Shown here: in pieces, positions 30,749-38,385 of the stretch | Layout of the letters: the number at the start of each line of letters is the position of its first letter | Numbering within the stretch: the stretch's first letter is position 1 | NCBI RefSeq assembly: GCF_002395745.1 | Contig: NZ_DGUN01000061.1 | Coordinates: 1 to 41,279, forward strand | Direction of reading: 5' to 3' | Length of the DNA: 41,279 nucleotides | Origin: Fibrobacter sp. UBA4309 | Lineage (GTDB): Bacteria; Fibrobacterota; Fibrobacteria; Fibrobacterales; Fibrobacteraceae | Notes under the pieces: generated by a model | The model's input: only the letters and a program-made list of their open reading frames with translations | Databases searched by the model: none | What the model was told of the DNA's origin: nothing | Program-made: the position numbers and the translations under genes

Positions 30749-30967
30749 TTACTTGTAACGGTATGTGATTCTCCCTCGATTGAGGTCGTAGGGAGAAATT
30801 TCTACCAACACTTTATCGTCCGGCAAAATTCGGATGAAATGCCGACGCATCTTTCCTGAAACGTGCGCGAGAATCTCGTGACCATTTCCAAGTCCTACAC
30901 GAAAGAAAGCGTTAGGAAGTGCTTCGAGCACCACGCCTTCAACTTGTATGCCTTCTTCTTTAGCCAC
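30749..30967 (-). CDS. infA: Translation initiation factor IF-1
   Basis: IF-1 blocks the A site during initiation. The 72-residue OB-fold protein shows EGVVLEALPNAFFRVGL, HVSGKMRRHFIRILPDDKVLVEISPYDLNRGRITYR, close to the family consensus in length and motifs. It starts with GTG (not ATG), overlapping the secY stop codon by one base (TAGTG), which implies coupling to secY translation. map and adk, found between secY and infA in many bacteria, are absent. Confidence 0.96.
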   Translation of the reverse strand: MAKEEGIQVEGVVLEALPNAFFRVGLGNGHEILAHVSGKMRRHFIRILPDDKVLVEISPYDLNRGRITYRYK

Positions 30968-32328
30968 TAGGAAGCCATCCTGCCGCGAATGCGGCCACTC
31001 TTCAGGAAACCATCATAATTCTTGGTATGTAACTGGGCTTCGAGTTGACGAAGCGTATCCAGGGCCACACCGACCACGATCAACACCGAGGTGCCCCCAA
31101 TATAGAAACTCATATTGAGAGCGTCTTTCAGATACCAGGGTCCGACGCTAATAAAAGCGAGGTAAAGCGACCCGGGCAGAGAAATTCGGGTTAAAACATG
31201 GTCAATATATTCTGCCGTCTGCTTACCCGGACGAATTCCCGGAATAAACCCACCACTTCTCTTGAGGTTTTCGGCAATGTCGTTCGGGTTGTACTGGATT
31301 GCCGTGTAGAAGAAGGTGAAGAATATAATCAGGAGTGCGTCAGCCACGCTGTAGGCCAGGTGACCAGGGATGAACGCAGTAGCAAAAGCCTGCATAACGG
31401 ACACATTCGGGAACCAAGATGCAATCATAGCTGGAATGAACATGATGCAGCTTGCGAAAATCACGGGAATCACGTTAGCGGTATTCACCTTGAAGGGCAA
31501 ATAGCTGGACTGACCACCCATGACCTTGTTTCCGACGGTCCTGCGAGGACTTTGGAGTGGAATGCGACGGGTCGCCTGCTCGACGAACACGATGAAGCCG
31601 ACAATCAGCACCACGACAGCGAGAATGAAGATCTCGATAGCGAGGGGCTGGATGCCTTCCTTCAGCATTTCCGTTTCTGCCAAGACGGCCCGCGGAAGGC
31701 CGCCGACGATACCGGCGAAAATTATAAGAGAAATACCATTACCCACACCGTGCGAAGTAATCTGTTCGCCGAGGTACATCACAAACACCGTACCGGCGGT
31801 GAAGGTCAGGGTTGCAAGTAAGCGGAAACCGATGTTGCCGGCGCCCGTAGCGAAATCGTCCGCGAGGGCAGATACGCCGGCACCGGTAGCTGTCGTCACC
31901 TTGAGCGAGGAAAGCCATACGGAAATACCCCATCCCTGCAAGGCGGAAAGAACCACCGTGAAGTATCGAGTATACTGGTTCAGCTTCGCACGACCTTCCT
32001 GACCTTCCTTCTGAAGCATCTGGATGGCGGGAATCACCGAGCCCATCAACTGGATGATGATGGACGCGCTGATGTACGGCATGATACCCAGGGCGAAAAT
32101 CGTCGCTTTCGCGAACGCACCGCCCGTGAAGGAGTCATACAGGCCGAACAAGTTGTTCGAGTTCTTGAAGTATTCCGCCAGCACGGCGGCGTTTACTCCG
32201 GGGATGGTGATGTGAGCGCCAAGGCGGTAGATGATCAAGACGGCGAGCGTAAAGAGCAACTTCTTACGCAGGTCCTCGATCTTGAACGCATTGACGAACG
32301 CATCGATAGCTTTCTTGAGAGCTTCCAT
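30967..32328 (-). CDS. secY: Protein translocase subunit SecY
   Basis: SecY forms the protein-conducting channel of the inner membrane with SecE and SecG. The 453-residue protein has ten predicted membrane segments and the usual landmarks: KLLFTLAVLIIYRLGAHITIPGVN at the start, the plug region near SFTGGAFAKATIFALGIMPYISASIIIQL, the RRIPLQ loop, and SGGFIPGIRPGKQTAEYI in the cytoplasmic C-terminal loop that contacts the ribosome and SecA. The start overlaps the rplO stop by one base (TAATG). Confidence 0.97.
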   Translation of the reverse strand: MEALKKAIDAFVNAFKIEDLRKKLLFTLAVLIIYRLGAHITIPGVNAAVLAEYFKNSNNLFGLYDSFTGGAFAKATIFALGIMPYISASIIIQLMGSVIPAIQMLQKEGQEGRAKLNQYTRYFTVVLSALQGWGISVWLSSLKVTTATGAGVSALADDFATGAGNIGFRLLATLTFTAGTVFVMYLGEQITSHGVGNGISLIIFAGIVGGLPRAVLAETEMLKEGIQPLAIEIFILAVVVLIVGFIVFVEQATRRIPLQSPRRTVGNKVMGGQSSYLPFKVNTANVIPVIFASCIMFIPAMIASWFPNVSVMQAFATAFIPGHLAYSVADALLIIFFTFFYTAIQYNPNDIAENLKRSGGFIPGIRPGKQTAEYIDHVLTRISLPGSLYLAFISVGPWYLKDALNMSFYIGGTSVLIVVGVALDTLRQLEAQLHTKNYDGFLKSGRIRGRMAS

Positions 32329-32768
32329 TAGATGATCTCGACTTTGCCGCCAGCAGCTTCAATGGCAGCCTTTGCCTTTTCGCTGATGGCGTTAACCTTT
32401 ACATTGATAGCCTTGTCGATAGAGCCGAATGCGAGAATCTTGACCGGGAGGTCAACCTTCTTGATAAAGCCCTGATCAAACAGAACCTTAGCATCGAATT
32501 CCGTGACGCTGCAGGCAGCGAGGCGCTTGAGATTCACAATCTGGAATTCAATGCCGGCATGCTTGAAGCCGCGCTTCGGGATACGACGGTGAATAGGCAT
32601 CTGGCCGCCTTCGAAGGCGACACGACCGGCCTGGGCGCTCTTACGTGCGCCGGCACCCTTCTGGCCACGACCAGCAGTAGTGCCCCAGCTAGAACCCGGA
32701 CCGCGACCGATGCGCTTGCGGCTCTTGCCCTTGGCAGCCTTGCCAGGATTGAGAGAATTCAGTTCCAT
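32328..32768 (-). CDS. rplO: 50S ribosomal protein L15
   Basis: L15 is a late-assembling 50S protein. The 146-residue sequence has KSRKRIGRGPGSSWGTTAGRGQKGAGARK at the start and FEGGQMPIHRRIPKRGF in the middle, both diagnostic. Its gene overlaps secY by one base and starts 1 base after the rpmD stop. Confidence 0.97.
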   Translation of the reverse strand: MELNSLNPGKAAKGKSRKRIGRGPGSSWGTTAGRGQKGAGARKSAQAGRVAFEGGQMPIHRRIPKRGFKHAGIEFQIVNLKRLAACSVTEFDAKVLFDQGFIKKVDLPVKILAFGSIDKAINVKVNAISEKAKAAIEAAGGKVEII

Positions 32769-32769
32769 C

Positions 32770-32949
32770 TTAGATCTCCTCGACCTTCACCATGTCAGCC
32801 ACGGCGTTGATCATGCCCTGGATGGAGGGGGTCAAATTGTGTTCGACAGTCTGTCCAATCTTGCGAAGACCGAGAGCAGCCACGTTAGCGCGGTGCACCG
32901 GAAGGCGACGGACAGTACCCTTGATCAAAGTAATACGGACTTTTTTCAT
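32770..32949 (-). CDS. rpmD: 50S ribosomal protein L30
   Basis: The 59-residue protein MKKVRITLIKGTVRRLP... with ALGLRKIGQTVEH and a final MINAVADMVKVEEI matches bacterial L30 in length and motif. It lies between rpsE and rplO as in most spc operons. AAGGAG lies about 7 bases before the ATG. Confidence 0.95.
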   Translation of the reverse strand: MKKVRITLIKGTVRRLPVHRANVAALGLRKIGQTVEHNLTPSIQGMINAVADMVKVEEI

Positions 32950-32962
32950 GGTGTATTACTCC

Positions 32963-33457
32963 TTAGGCTTCGAAACCGCGCAACTTGGCGCAGTCCTGTT
33001 TGTTCTTCTGAGACAGCAGGCCTTCCAGGCAAGCGCGGACGACCGTGCTCGGGTTGGAAGAACCGTGAATCTTTGTGAGGATGTTGCGCACACCGGCGAG
33101 TTCGAGAACGGCACGGGCAGCGGCACCGGCGATAACGCCAGTACCCGGAGCAGCCGGCATCAGAAGGATGCGGGTAGAACCGGCCTTCACTTCGATGTCG
33201 TGCGGGATGGTGCCGTCCAGGAGCTGGACTTCGGCAATGTTGCGCTGGGCAGCTTCGGTACCCTTACGGATGGCTTCGGAAACTTCCTTGGCCTTACCGA
33301 GACCGACACCGACCTTGCCGTTCTTGTTGCCAACGACAACGAGAGCGGAGAAGGACATGCGGCGACCGCCCTTGACAGTCTTCGCGCAACGGTTGATGTG
33401 TACAACCTTGTCTTCAAATTCAGAAACTTGAGCTTCGCGTTCCAAAGTGTACCTCAC
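32963..33457 (-). CDS. rpsE: 30S ribosomal protein S5
   Basis: S5 helps form the mRNA entry channel. The 164-residue protein has VVHINRCAKTVKGGRRMSFSALVVVGN (start of the dsRBD-like domain) and GTGVIAGAAARAVLELAGV, both conserved. The frame opens with a GTG that overlaps the rplR stop by one base (TAGTG) but has no clear ribosome site; a TTG four codons later has GAGGT 5 bases upstream and is the alternative start. The body of the protein is the same either way. Confidence 0.95.
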   Translation of the reverse strand: MRYTLEREAQVSEFEDKVVHINRCAKTVKGGRRMSFSALVVVGNKNGKVGVGLGKAKEVSEAIRKGTEAAQRNIAEVQLLDGTIPHDIEVKAGSTRILLMPAAPGTGVIAGAAARAVLELAGVRNILTKIHGSSNPSTVVRACLEGLLSQKNKQDCAKLRGFEA

Positions 33458-33828
33458 TAGAATTTGAGTCCGCCTTCACGAGCTCCCTCAGCGAGAGCCT
33501 GAACGCGACCGTGATAGATGTAACCGCCGCGGTCGAAGACCACGGATTCAATGCCCTTGGACTTGGCGACTTCGGCAACCTGGAGGCCAAGCTGCTTGGC
33601 CTGTTCCGACTTCGTCATTTCGCCGAACTTGCTCTGGAATTCCTTAGCAGTCGTAGCGACCTGAGCGATGGACTTGTTGCTTTCGTCATCGATAATCTGG
33701 GCGACCATGTGAGACAAGGAACGGCGAACGGCCAAACGAGGGCACTCTGCAGTTCCGACAACAGACTTACGTACGCGTTCGTGGCGTGCGATTCTGGACT
33801 GGATTCTTTTTTTAGCAATTGCAGTCAT
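33457..33828 (-). CDS. rplR: 50S ribosomal protein L18
   Basis: L18 binds 5S rRNA together with L5 and L25. The 123-residue protein shows RHERVRKSVVGTAECPRLAVRRSLSHMVAQIIDD and ends VFDRGGYIYHGRVQALAEGAREGGLKF, the typical C-terminus. Its stop codon overlaps the GTG of rpsE. Confidence 0.96.
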   Translation of the reverse strand: MTAIAKKRIQSRIARHERVRKSVVGTAECPRLAVRRSLSHMVAQIIDDESNKSIAQVATTAKEFQSKFGEMTKSEQAKQLGLQVAEVAKSKGIESVVFDRGGYIYHGRVQALAEGAREGGLKF

Positions 33829-33837
33829 AGTTTACCC

Positions 33838-34377
33838 TTATTTACCTGTCTTCTTACCTTGCTTGCGACGGACAATTTCGCCACTGTACTTGATGCCCTT
33901 GCCCTTATACGGTTCAGGACGACGGTACTTGCGGATTTCCGCGGCAGCCTGGCCGACCTTCTGCTTGTCGATTCCGGAAACGGAAATCTTCAGCGGGTCA
34001 ACAGCCTTGAGTTCAACACCTTCCGGAGCCTTGAAGATCACCGGGTGAGAGAAGCCGAGCACGAGGTTCAGGTCCTTGCCCTTCTGTTCTACACGGTAGC
34101 CCACACCGACGATCTCGAGAGTCTTCTCGAAACCCTTGGTGACGCCTTCGACCATGTTGGCGACGAGGGCACGGGTGGTGCCGTGCATGGCACGGGTGAA
34201 CTTTTCGTCGTTCGGACGGGAGAAGGAAAGCTGATCGCCTTCGAGCTTAATCTGGATCAGTTCGTGAACCGTCGTTTCAAGCTTGCCCTTCGGGCCTTCG
34301 ACTTTGATGTTCTGACCGTTGACGTTAACCTTAACGCCAGCCGGGATAGTGATAATAGCTTTACCGATACGGGACAT
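33838..34377 (-). CDS. rplF: 50S ribosomal protein L6
   Basis: L6 lies near the factor-binding site of the 50S subunit. The 179-residue protein begins MSRIGKAIITIPAGVKV and has two L6 repeats, ending with RRPEPYKGKGIKYSGEIVRRKQGKK, which is diagnostic. I chose the ATG at 34377: AAAGGT lies 9 bases upstream, whereas an ATG three codons earlier directly touches that AAAGGT. Confidence 0.96.
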   Translation of the reverse strand: MSRIGKAIITIPAGVKVNVNGQNIKVEGPKGKLETTVHELIQIKLEGDQLSFSRPNDEKFTRAMHGTTRALVANMVEGVTKGFEKTLEIVGVGYRVEQKGKDLNLVLGFSHPVIFKAPEGVELKAVDPLKISVSGIDKQKVGQAAAEIRKYRRPEPYKGKGIKYSGEIVRRKQGKKTGK

Positions 34378-34379
34378 CT

Positions 34380-34775
34380 TTACCATACCTTTGCGATGAC
34401 TTCGCCACCCACCTTCTGTTCGCGGGCTTCGTGGTCAGTCATGACACCTTTAGATGTGGAGATGATTGCATAGCCGAGGCCATTGCGGACACGCGGGAGC
34501 TTTGCAACGTCAACGTAGTGACGAAGACCCGGCGTAGACACGCGCTGGATGCCTTGGATAGCGGAAACGCCCTTCGTGTAACGGAGCAAAATCTTGAGAA
34601 GACCCTGCTTGCCGTCATCAACGACGACGAACTTCTTGATGAAACCTTTTTCCTGCAGAACGCGGGCGATTTCACGCTTCAGGTTGCTGGCAGGAATGTC
34701 CACCACGGGCAGCTGCGCCTTAGAGGCGTTGCGGATGCGGGTGAGCATATCGGCGATTGTATCTGTCATTGCCAT
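34380..34775 (-). CDS. rpsH: 30S ribosomal protein S8
   Basis: S8 binds helix 21 of 16S rRNA and, in E. coli, represses the spc operon. The 131-residue protein begins MAMTDTIADMLTRIRNA and ends with LGYAIISTSKGVMTDHEAREQKVGGEVIAKVW, both diagnostic. Start at 34775 is favoured by AAGGAGAG 5 bases upstream; a second in-frame ATG lies two codons later. Confidence 0.96.
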   Translation of the reverse strand: MAMTDTIADMLTRIRNASKAQLPVVDIPASNLKREIARVLQEKGFIKKFVVVDDGKQGLLKILLRYTKGVSAIQGIQRVSTPGLRHYVDVAKLPRVRNGLGYAIISTSKGVMTDHEAREQKVGGEVIAKVW

Positions 34776-34786
34776 TTGTACTCTCC

Positions 34787-34972
34787 TTACCAGGACGACT
34801 TTGTGATACCGGGGATTTCGCCGGCGAGTGCCATTTCGCGGAAGCAAATACGGCAAAGGCCAAAGCGGCGCATAAAGGCGTGCGGCCTACCGCAACGCTT
34901 GCAACGATTGTACCCACGAACGGTAAACTTCGGAGTACGCTTGCATTTTTCAATCATTCTTCTGCTTGCCAT
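34787..34972 (-). CDS. rpsN: 30S ribosomal protein S14, type Z (zinc-binding)
   Basis: The 61-residue protein has CxxC pairs at C24/C27 and C40/C43 in NRCKRCGRPHAFMRRFGLCRICFREMA, the zinc-binding short form of S14. The final GITKSSW is also characteristic. It lies between rplE and rpsH as expected. Confidence 0.97.
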   Translation of the reverse strand: MASRRMIEKCKRTPKFTVRGYNRCKRCGRPHAFMRRFGLCRICFREMALAGEIPGITKSSW

Positions 34973-34981
34973 GGTATTACC

Positions 34982-35521
34982 TTACTTACGGAAGGGGAGT
35001 CCAAGTTCTTCGAGCAGTGCACGACCTTCTTCGTCAGTCTTTGCAGAGGTGACAAAGGAGATGTCCATGCCGAAAGTGCGAGAAACCTTGTCGATATCGA
35101 TTTCGACAAAGATGGTCTGTTCCTTGATGCCGAGGGTGAAGTTACCCATGCCATCAAAGCCGCGACGTGCGAGACCACGGAAGTCACGGACACGCGGGAG
35201 GTTGATGTTGATGAAACGGAACAGGAAATCCCACATGTTGTCACCGTGGAGGGTGACCTTGGCACCGATGCCGATGCCTTCACGGAGGTGGAAGTTAGCG
35301 ATAGCCTTCTTAGCGTTAGTGACTATGGCCTTCTGTCCGGTAATGGCGGTGAGAGTATCGACAGCTTCGTCGAGAATCTTGCGGTTCTGGGAAGCAGCGC
35401 CCACGCCCATGTTCACCACGATCTTTTCGAGACGCGGAATTTCCATTACGTTCTTGTAGGCAAACTTTGCTTGCAAGGCCGGAACGACTTTTTCGAGATA
35501 AAATTGCTTCATCTGGTTCAT
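34982..35521 (-). CDS. rplE: 50S ribosomal protein L5
   Basis: L5 binds 5S rRNA in the central protuberance. The 179-residue protein shows IPRLEKIVVNMGVGAASQN, GQKAIVTNAKKAIANFHLREG, and RDFRGLARRGFDGMGNFTLGIKEQTIF, close to consensus. An alternative ATG lies three codons into the frame (MKQFYLEK). Confidence 0.96.
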   Translation of the reverse strand: MNQMKQFYLEKVVPALQAKFAYKNVMEIPRLEKIVVNMGVGAASQNRKILDEAVDTLTAITGQKAIVTNAKKAIANFHLREGIGIGAKVTLHGDNMWDFLFRFININLPRVRDFRGLARRGFDGMGNFTLGIKEQTIFVEIDIDKVSRTFGMDISFVTSAKTDEEGRALLEELGLPFRK

Positions 35522-35523
35522 TG

Positions 35524-35823
35524 TTACACAGCCTTTCCAGTCTTCACACTGGTGCGAACGCCCTTCTTACCCTTTTCGCGGACGATGCGGGTACGGACAG
35601 GGGTATTGCCTTCGAGAAGCATCACGTTGGAAATGTCGATCGGCAGTTCCTTTTCGATGATGCCTCCAGTTTGGTTGGTCTGGCTCGGCTTTTCGTGACG
35701 CTTGCGAACATTCACGCCGCTCACAATCACCTTGCCGGCCTTGACACTGATCACGGTGCCGGTCTTGCCCTTGTTGGCACCGGAAATCACCTTGACGTTA
35801 TCATTCTTCTTGATGTTAGCCAT
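35524..35823 (-). CDS. rplX: 50S ribosomal protein L24
   Basis: L24 is an early assembly protein near the tunnel exit. The 99-residue protein has IKKNDNVKVISGANKGKTGTVISV (KOW motif) and HEKPSQTNQTGGIIEKELPIDISNVML. Its ATG overlaps the rplN stop by one base (TAATG). Confidence 0.96.
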   Translation of the reverse strand: MANIKKNDNVKVISGANKGKTGTVISVKAGKVIVSGVNVRKRHEKPSQTNQTGGIIEKELPIDISNVMLLEGNTPVRTRIVREKGKKGVRTSVKTGKAV

Positions 35824-36192
35824 TAGAGAACCTCAGGTGCGAGGGAGATGATCTTCATGTAATTTTTTTCGCGGAGCTCACGAGCCACCGGTCCAAAAAT
35901 ACGGGTTCCACGCGGTTCACCATCCTTGGTGATGAGAACAACTGCGTTGTCCGAGAAACGAATGAACGTTCCGTCCGGACGGGAGATTTCTTTGCGTGTG
36001 CGCACGACGACGGCGTCGGCCACGGAACCCTTCTTCACCTTGCTCTGGGGGATAGCGTCCTTAACGGCTACCTTGATGACATCACCGATGCTAGCATAGC
36101 GACGGTTGGTGCCACCCAAAACACGGATGCAGGCGACTTCCTTGGCTCCACTGTTGTCAGCCACGACGAGTCTGGTTTCTTCCTTGAATCAT
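35823..36192 (-). CDS. rplN: 50S ribosomal protein L14, with an apparent one-base frameshift at codon 4
   Basis: L14 sits at the subunit interface. From the GTG at 36164 the frame reads VADNSGAKEVACIRVLGG to the stop and matches L14 well, but it lacks the conserved first nine residues. Upstream on the same strand, an ATG at 36192 with AAGGCG before it starts ATG-ATT-CAA and then reads GGAAGAAACC; with one G removed, the frame becomes MIQEETRLVVADNSG, the expected N-terminus, and the full product has exactly 122 residues, the usual L14 length. As given, the ATG frame hits TGA after eleven codons, and the correct frame has a TGA just before FKEETRLVV. Likely a sequencing or assembly error; programmed +1 frameshifting or use of the GTG start are less likely alternatives. 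Confidence 0.9.
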
Positions 36193-36212
36193 ATTCGCCT
36201 TACTCCAGGAGT

Positions 36213-36467
36213 TTACTTCTTCTTTTCCACAATGCGGACGAGGCGCCAGCGCTTCGTCGCAGAAAGCGGACGAGTTTCCATGATTTCCACCAGGTCGCCT
36301 TCGCCGGCTTCGTTCTTTTCGTCGTGAGCCTTGAGCTTCTTGGTGGTGGTCATGATCTTGTTGTACATCGGGTGACGCTTACGGTTTTCAACCATAACCG
36401 TGATAGTCTTGTCCATTTTGTCGGACGTAACAACACCCTGCTTGACTTTACGAAGGTTTCTATCCAT
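36213..36467 (-). CDS. rpsQ: 30S ribosomal protein S17
   Basis: S17 is an early-binding 30S protein. The 84-residue OB-fold sequence has RKVKQGVVTSDKMDKTITVMVENRKRHPMYNKIM and ETRPLSATKRWRLVRIVEK, both diagnostic. It lies 20 bases upstream of the rplN ATG. Confidence 0.96.
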   Translation of the reverse strand: MDRNLRKVKQGVVTSDKMDKTITVMVENRKRHPMYNKIMTTTKKLKAHDEKNEAGEGDLVEIMETRPLSATKRWRLVRIVEKKK

Positions 36468-36484
36468 TTCCTGCTCCTGCCGGC

Positions 36485-36676
36485 TTATGCCTTGGCCTTT
36501 TCGCTGAGGATGGTCTTGATCCTGGCGATGTCCTTGCGGGTCGTCTGGATCACAGAGGGTTTTTCCAAATTACCGAGCTTCGCAGTCATGCGGTAATTGA
36601 ACAAATCGAGATTCAACTGAGCCAGTTTTTCCTTGAGCTGGTCAACGCCCAGTTCCTTCAATTCACGTGCTTTCAT
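36485..36676 (-). CDS. rpmC: 50S ribosomal protein L29
   Basis: L29 sits beside the exit tunnel next to L23. The 63-residue helical protein starts MKARELKELGVDQLKEKLAQLN and ends with the RKDIARIKTIL segment typical of the family. The ATG overlaps the rplP stop by one base (TAATG). Confidence 0.95.
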   Translation of the reverse strand: MKARELKELGVDQLKEKLAQLNLDLFNYRMTAKLGNLEKPSVIQTTRKDIARIKTILSEKAKA

Positions 36677-37089
36677 TAGATCTCCGATTCTTCGATGATT
36701 TTAACTTTGAGCGGGAGCTTCTGTGCGGCGACATGGAGAGCTTCCATGGCGAGGTCACGTTCGACACCACCCATTTCAAAAAGGATACGGCCCGGGAGAA
36801 TCACGGCTGCCCAGAATTCCACAGCGCCCTTACCCTTACCCATACGGGCTTCGGCGGGGTGACGTGTTACCGGCTTGTCGGGGAACACACGGATCCATAC
36901 GCGGCCACCACGCTTGATCTTACGAGTCATAGCGATACGGGCTGCTTCCAATTGGCGAGCTGTCAGCCAGCACTTTTCAAGAGCCTGAATGCCGAATTCG
37001 CCGAAGGCCATGTAGTTGCCGCGAGAAGCGACACCCTTCATACGGCCCTTCATCTGCTTACGATGTAATGTTCTTTTAGGACTCAGCAT
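36676..37089 (-). CDS. rplP: 50S ribosomal protein L16
   Basis: L16 helps position the A-site tRNA. The 137-residue protein begins MLSPKRTLHRKQMKGRMKG and includes ARIAMTRKIKRGGRVWIRVFPDKPVTRHPAEARMGKGKG, all strongly conserved. Confidence 0.97.
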   Translation of the reverse strand: MLSPKRTLHRKQMKGRMKGVASRGNYMAFGEFGIQALEKCWLTARQLEAARIAMTRKIKRGGRVWIRVFPDKPVTRHPAEARMGKGKGAVEFWAAVILPGRILFEMGGVERDLAMEALHVAAQKLPLKVKIIEESEI

Positions 37090-37091
37090 AA

Positions 37092-37751
37092 TTACTTCTC
37101 TCTCTTGTTGTCGGACATGACGTCCTTACCAATCTTTTCACCGTGCATGACCCACACCTTGATACCGATGGCGCCATAAACGGTCTTAGCAATGGAGGTT
37201 GCATAATCGATGTCAGCACGAAGAGTGTGCAGAGGCACGCGGCCTTCGGCATACTTTTCAACGCGGGCGATTTCGGCACCGCCGAGGCGGCCACCGCACT
37301 GCACCTTGATTCCTTCCACACCCATGCGCATGGCGCTCTGGATGGCGCGCTTCATGGCACGACGGAAAGAAATACGCTTTTCGAGCTGGCGAGCGATGTT
37401 TTCAGCGACCAACTTGGCATCCGTTTCCGGGCGCTTGATTTCGTGGACGCTAATATAGATTTCTTTACCGGTGAGGAACTGGAGTTCGCTCTTGACGCGT
37501 TCCAATTCTTCGCCCTTCTTGCCGATGATGATACCCGGACGGGCGGTAAAGAGGTTGACGTTCACCTTCTTGACGGTGCGTTCGATGCCGACCTTGGAAA
37601 GGGAGGCATGTTCGAAACGCTTCATCAAGTAGCGACGGAGCACGATGTCTTCATAAAGAAGGTCGGCAAAATTGTCTTCGGCATACCACTTGGATTCCCA
37701 ACCGCGGATGACGCCGAGACGAAGACCATTAGGATGAGTTTTGTGACCCAT
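37092..37751 (-). CDS. rpsC: 30S ribosomal protein S3
   Basis: S3 forms part of the mRNA entry and helicase site. The 219-residue protein starts MGHKTHPNGLRLGVIRGWES, has the KH-domain GXXG as IIGKKGEE, and the conserved SFRRAMKRAIQSAMRMGVEGIKV and ALRADIDYA-like LHTLRADIDYATS segments. Confidence 0.97.
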   Translation of the reverse strand: MGHKTHPNGLRLGVIRGWESKWYAEDNFADLLYEDIVLRRYLMKRFEHASLSKVGIERTVKKVNVNLFTARPGIIIGKKGEELERVKSELQFLTGKEIYISVHEIKRPETDAKLVAENIARQLEKRISFRRAMKRAIQSAMRMGVEGIKVQCGGRLGGAEIARVEKYAEGRVPLHTLRADIDYATSIAKTVYGAIGIKVWVMHGEKIGKDVMSDNKREK

Positions 37752-37753
37752 TG

Positions 37754-38104
37754 TTATTTCTCCTTGTCTGCGACGATGACGGTGATGTGGGTGAGCGGCT
37801 TTTCGATACGGAAAGCGCGACCCTGGGAACGCGGGTGAATACGCTTCATGATCGTACCACCATCAGCGGTGATGGCCTTGATCACGAGCTCTTCAGCAGT
37901 TACCGGAGCGGCAGACTTCTGCTTGAAGTTTGCGACAGCGGACTTGAGGGCGTTCTCGATGAGCGGAGCACCCTTGGTCTGCGTGTGAAGGATGGAAAGC
38001 ATAGCGAAGGCTTCATCAACACGCTTGCCACGGACCAGGTCCACAACGCGGCGGAGCTTGCGCACGCCGTAACGGACGTTTTTCACTTTAGCAACAGCTT
38101 GCAT
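37754..38104 (-). CDS. rplV: 50S ribosomal protein L22
   Basis: L22 extends a loop into the exit tunnel. The 116-residue protein has KVRRVVDLVRGKRVDEAFAML-like RKLRRVVDLVRGKRVDEA and the C-terminal hook GGTIMKRIHPRSQGRAFRIEKPLTHITVIV. Its ATG overlaps the rpsS stop (TAATG). Confidence 0.96.
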   Translation of the reverse strand: MQAVAKVKNVRYGVRKLRRVVDLVRGKRVDEAFAMLSILHTQTKGAPLIENALKSAVANFKQKSAAPVTAEELVIKAITADGGTIMKRIHPRSQGRAFRIEKPLTHITVIVADKEK

Positions 38105-38382
38105 TATTTGCCTCCAGCAGTTTCAGTCTTGCGATGGCCACGGAAAGTACGGGTCATGGCAAATTCGCCGAGCTTATGGCCGACCATGTTTTCAGAAACA
38201 TAGACCGGGAGGAACTGCTTTCCGTTGTACACGGAGAAAGTGAGTCCGACCATATCCGGGACGATGGTGGAACGACGGGACCAGGTCTTGATCGGCTGCT
38301 TCTTGTCGGAGCTAGCCATAGCCTGGGCTTTGCTGAGAACGTGGGAATCCACGAACGCACCTTTCTTAAGGGATCTCGACAT
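38104..38382 (-). CDS. rpsS: 30S ribosomal protein S19
   Basis: S19 lies in the 30S head. The 92-residue protein starts MSRSLKKGAFVDSHVL and has IKTWSRRSTIVPDMVGLTFSVYNGKQFLPVYVSENMVGHKLGEFAMTRTFRGH, nearly consensus. Confidence 0.97.
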   Translation of the reverse strand: MSRSLKKGAFVDSHVLSKAQAMASSDKKQPIKTWSRRSTIVPDMVGLTFSVYNGKQFLPVYVSENMVGHKLGEFAMTRTFRGHRKTETAGGK

Positions 38383-38385
38383 GAA

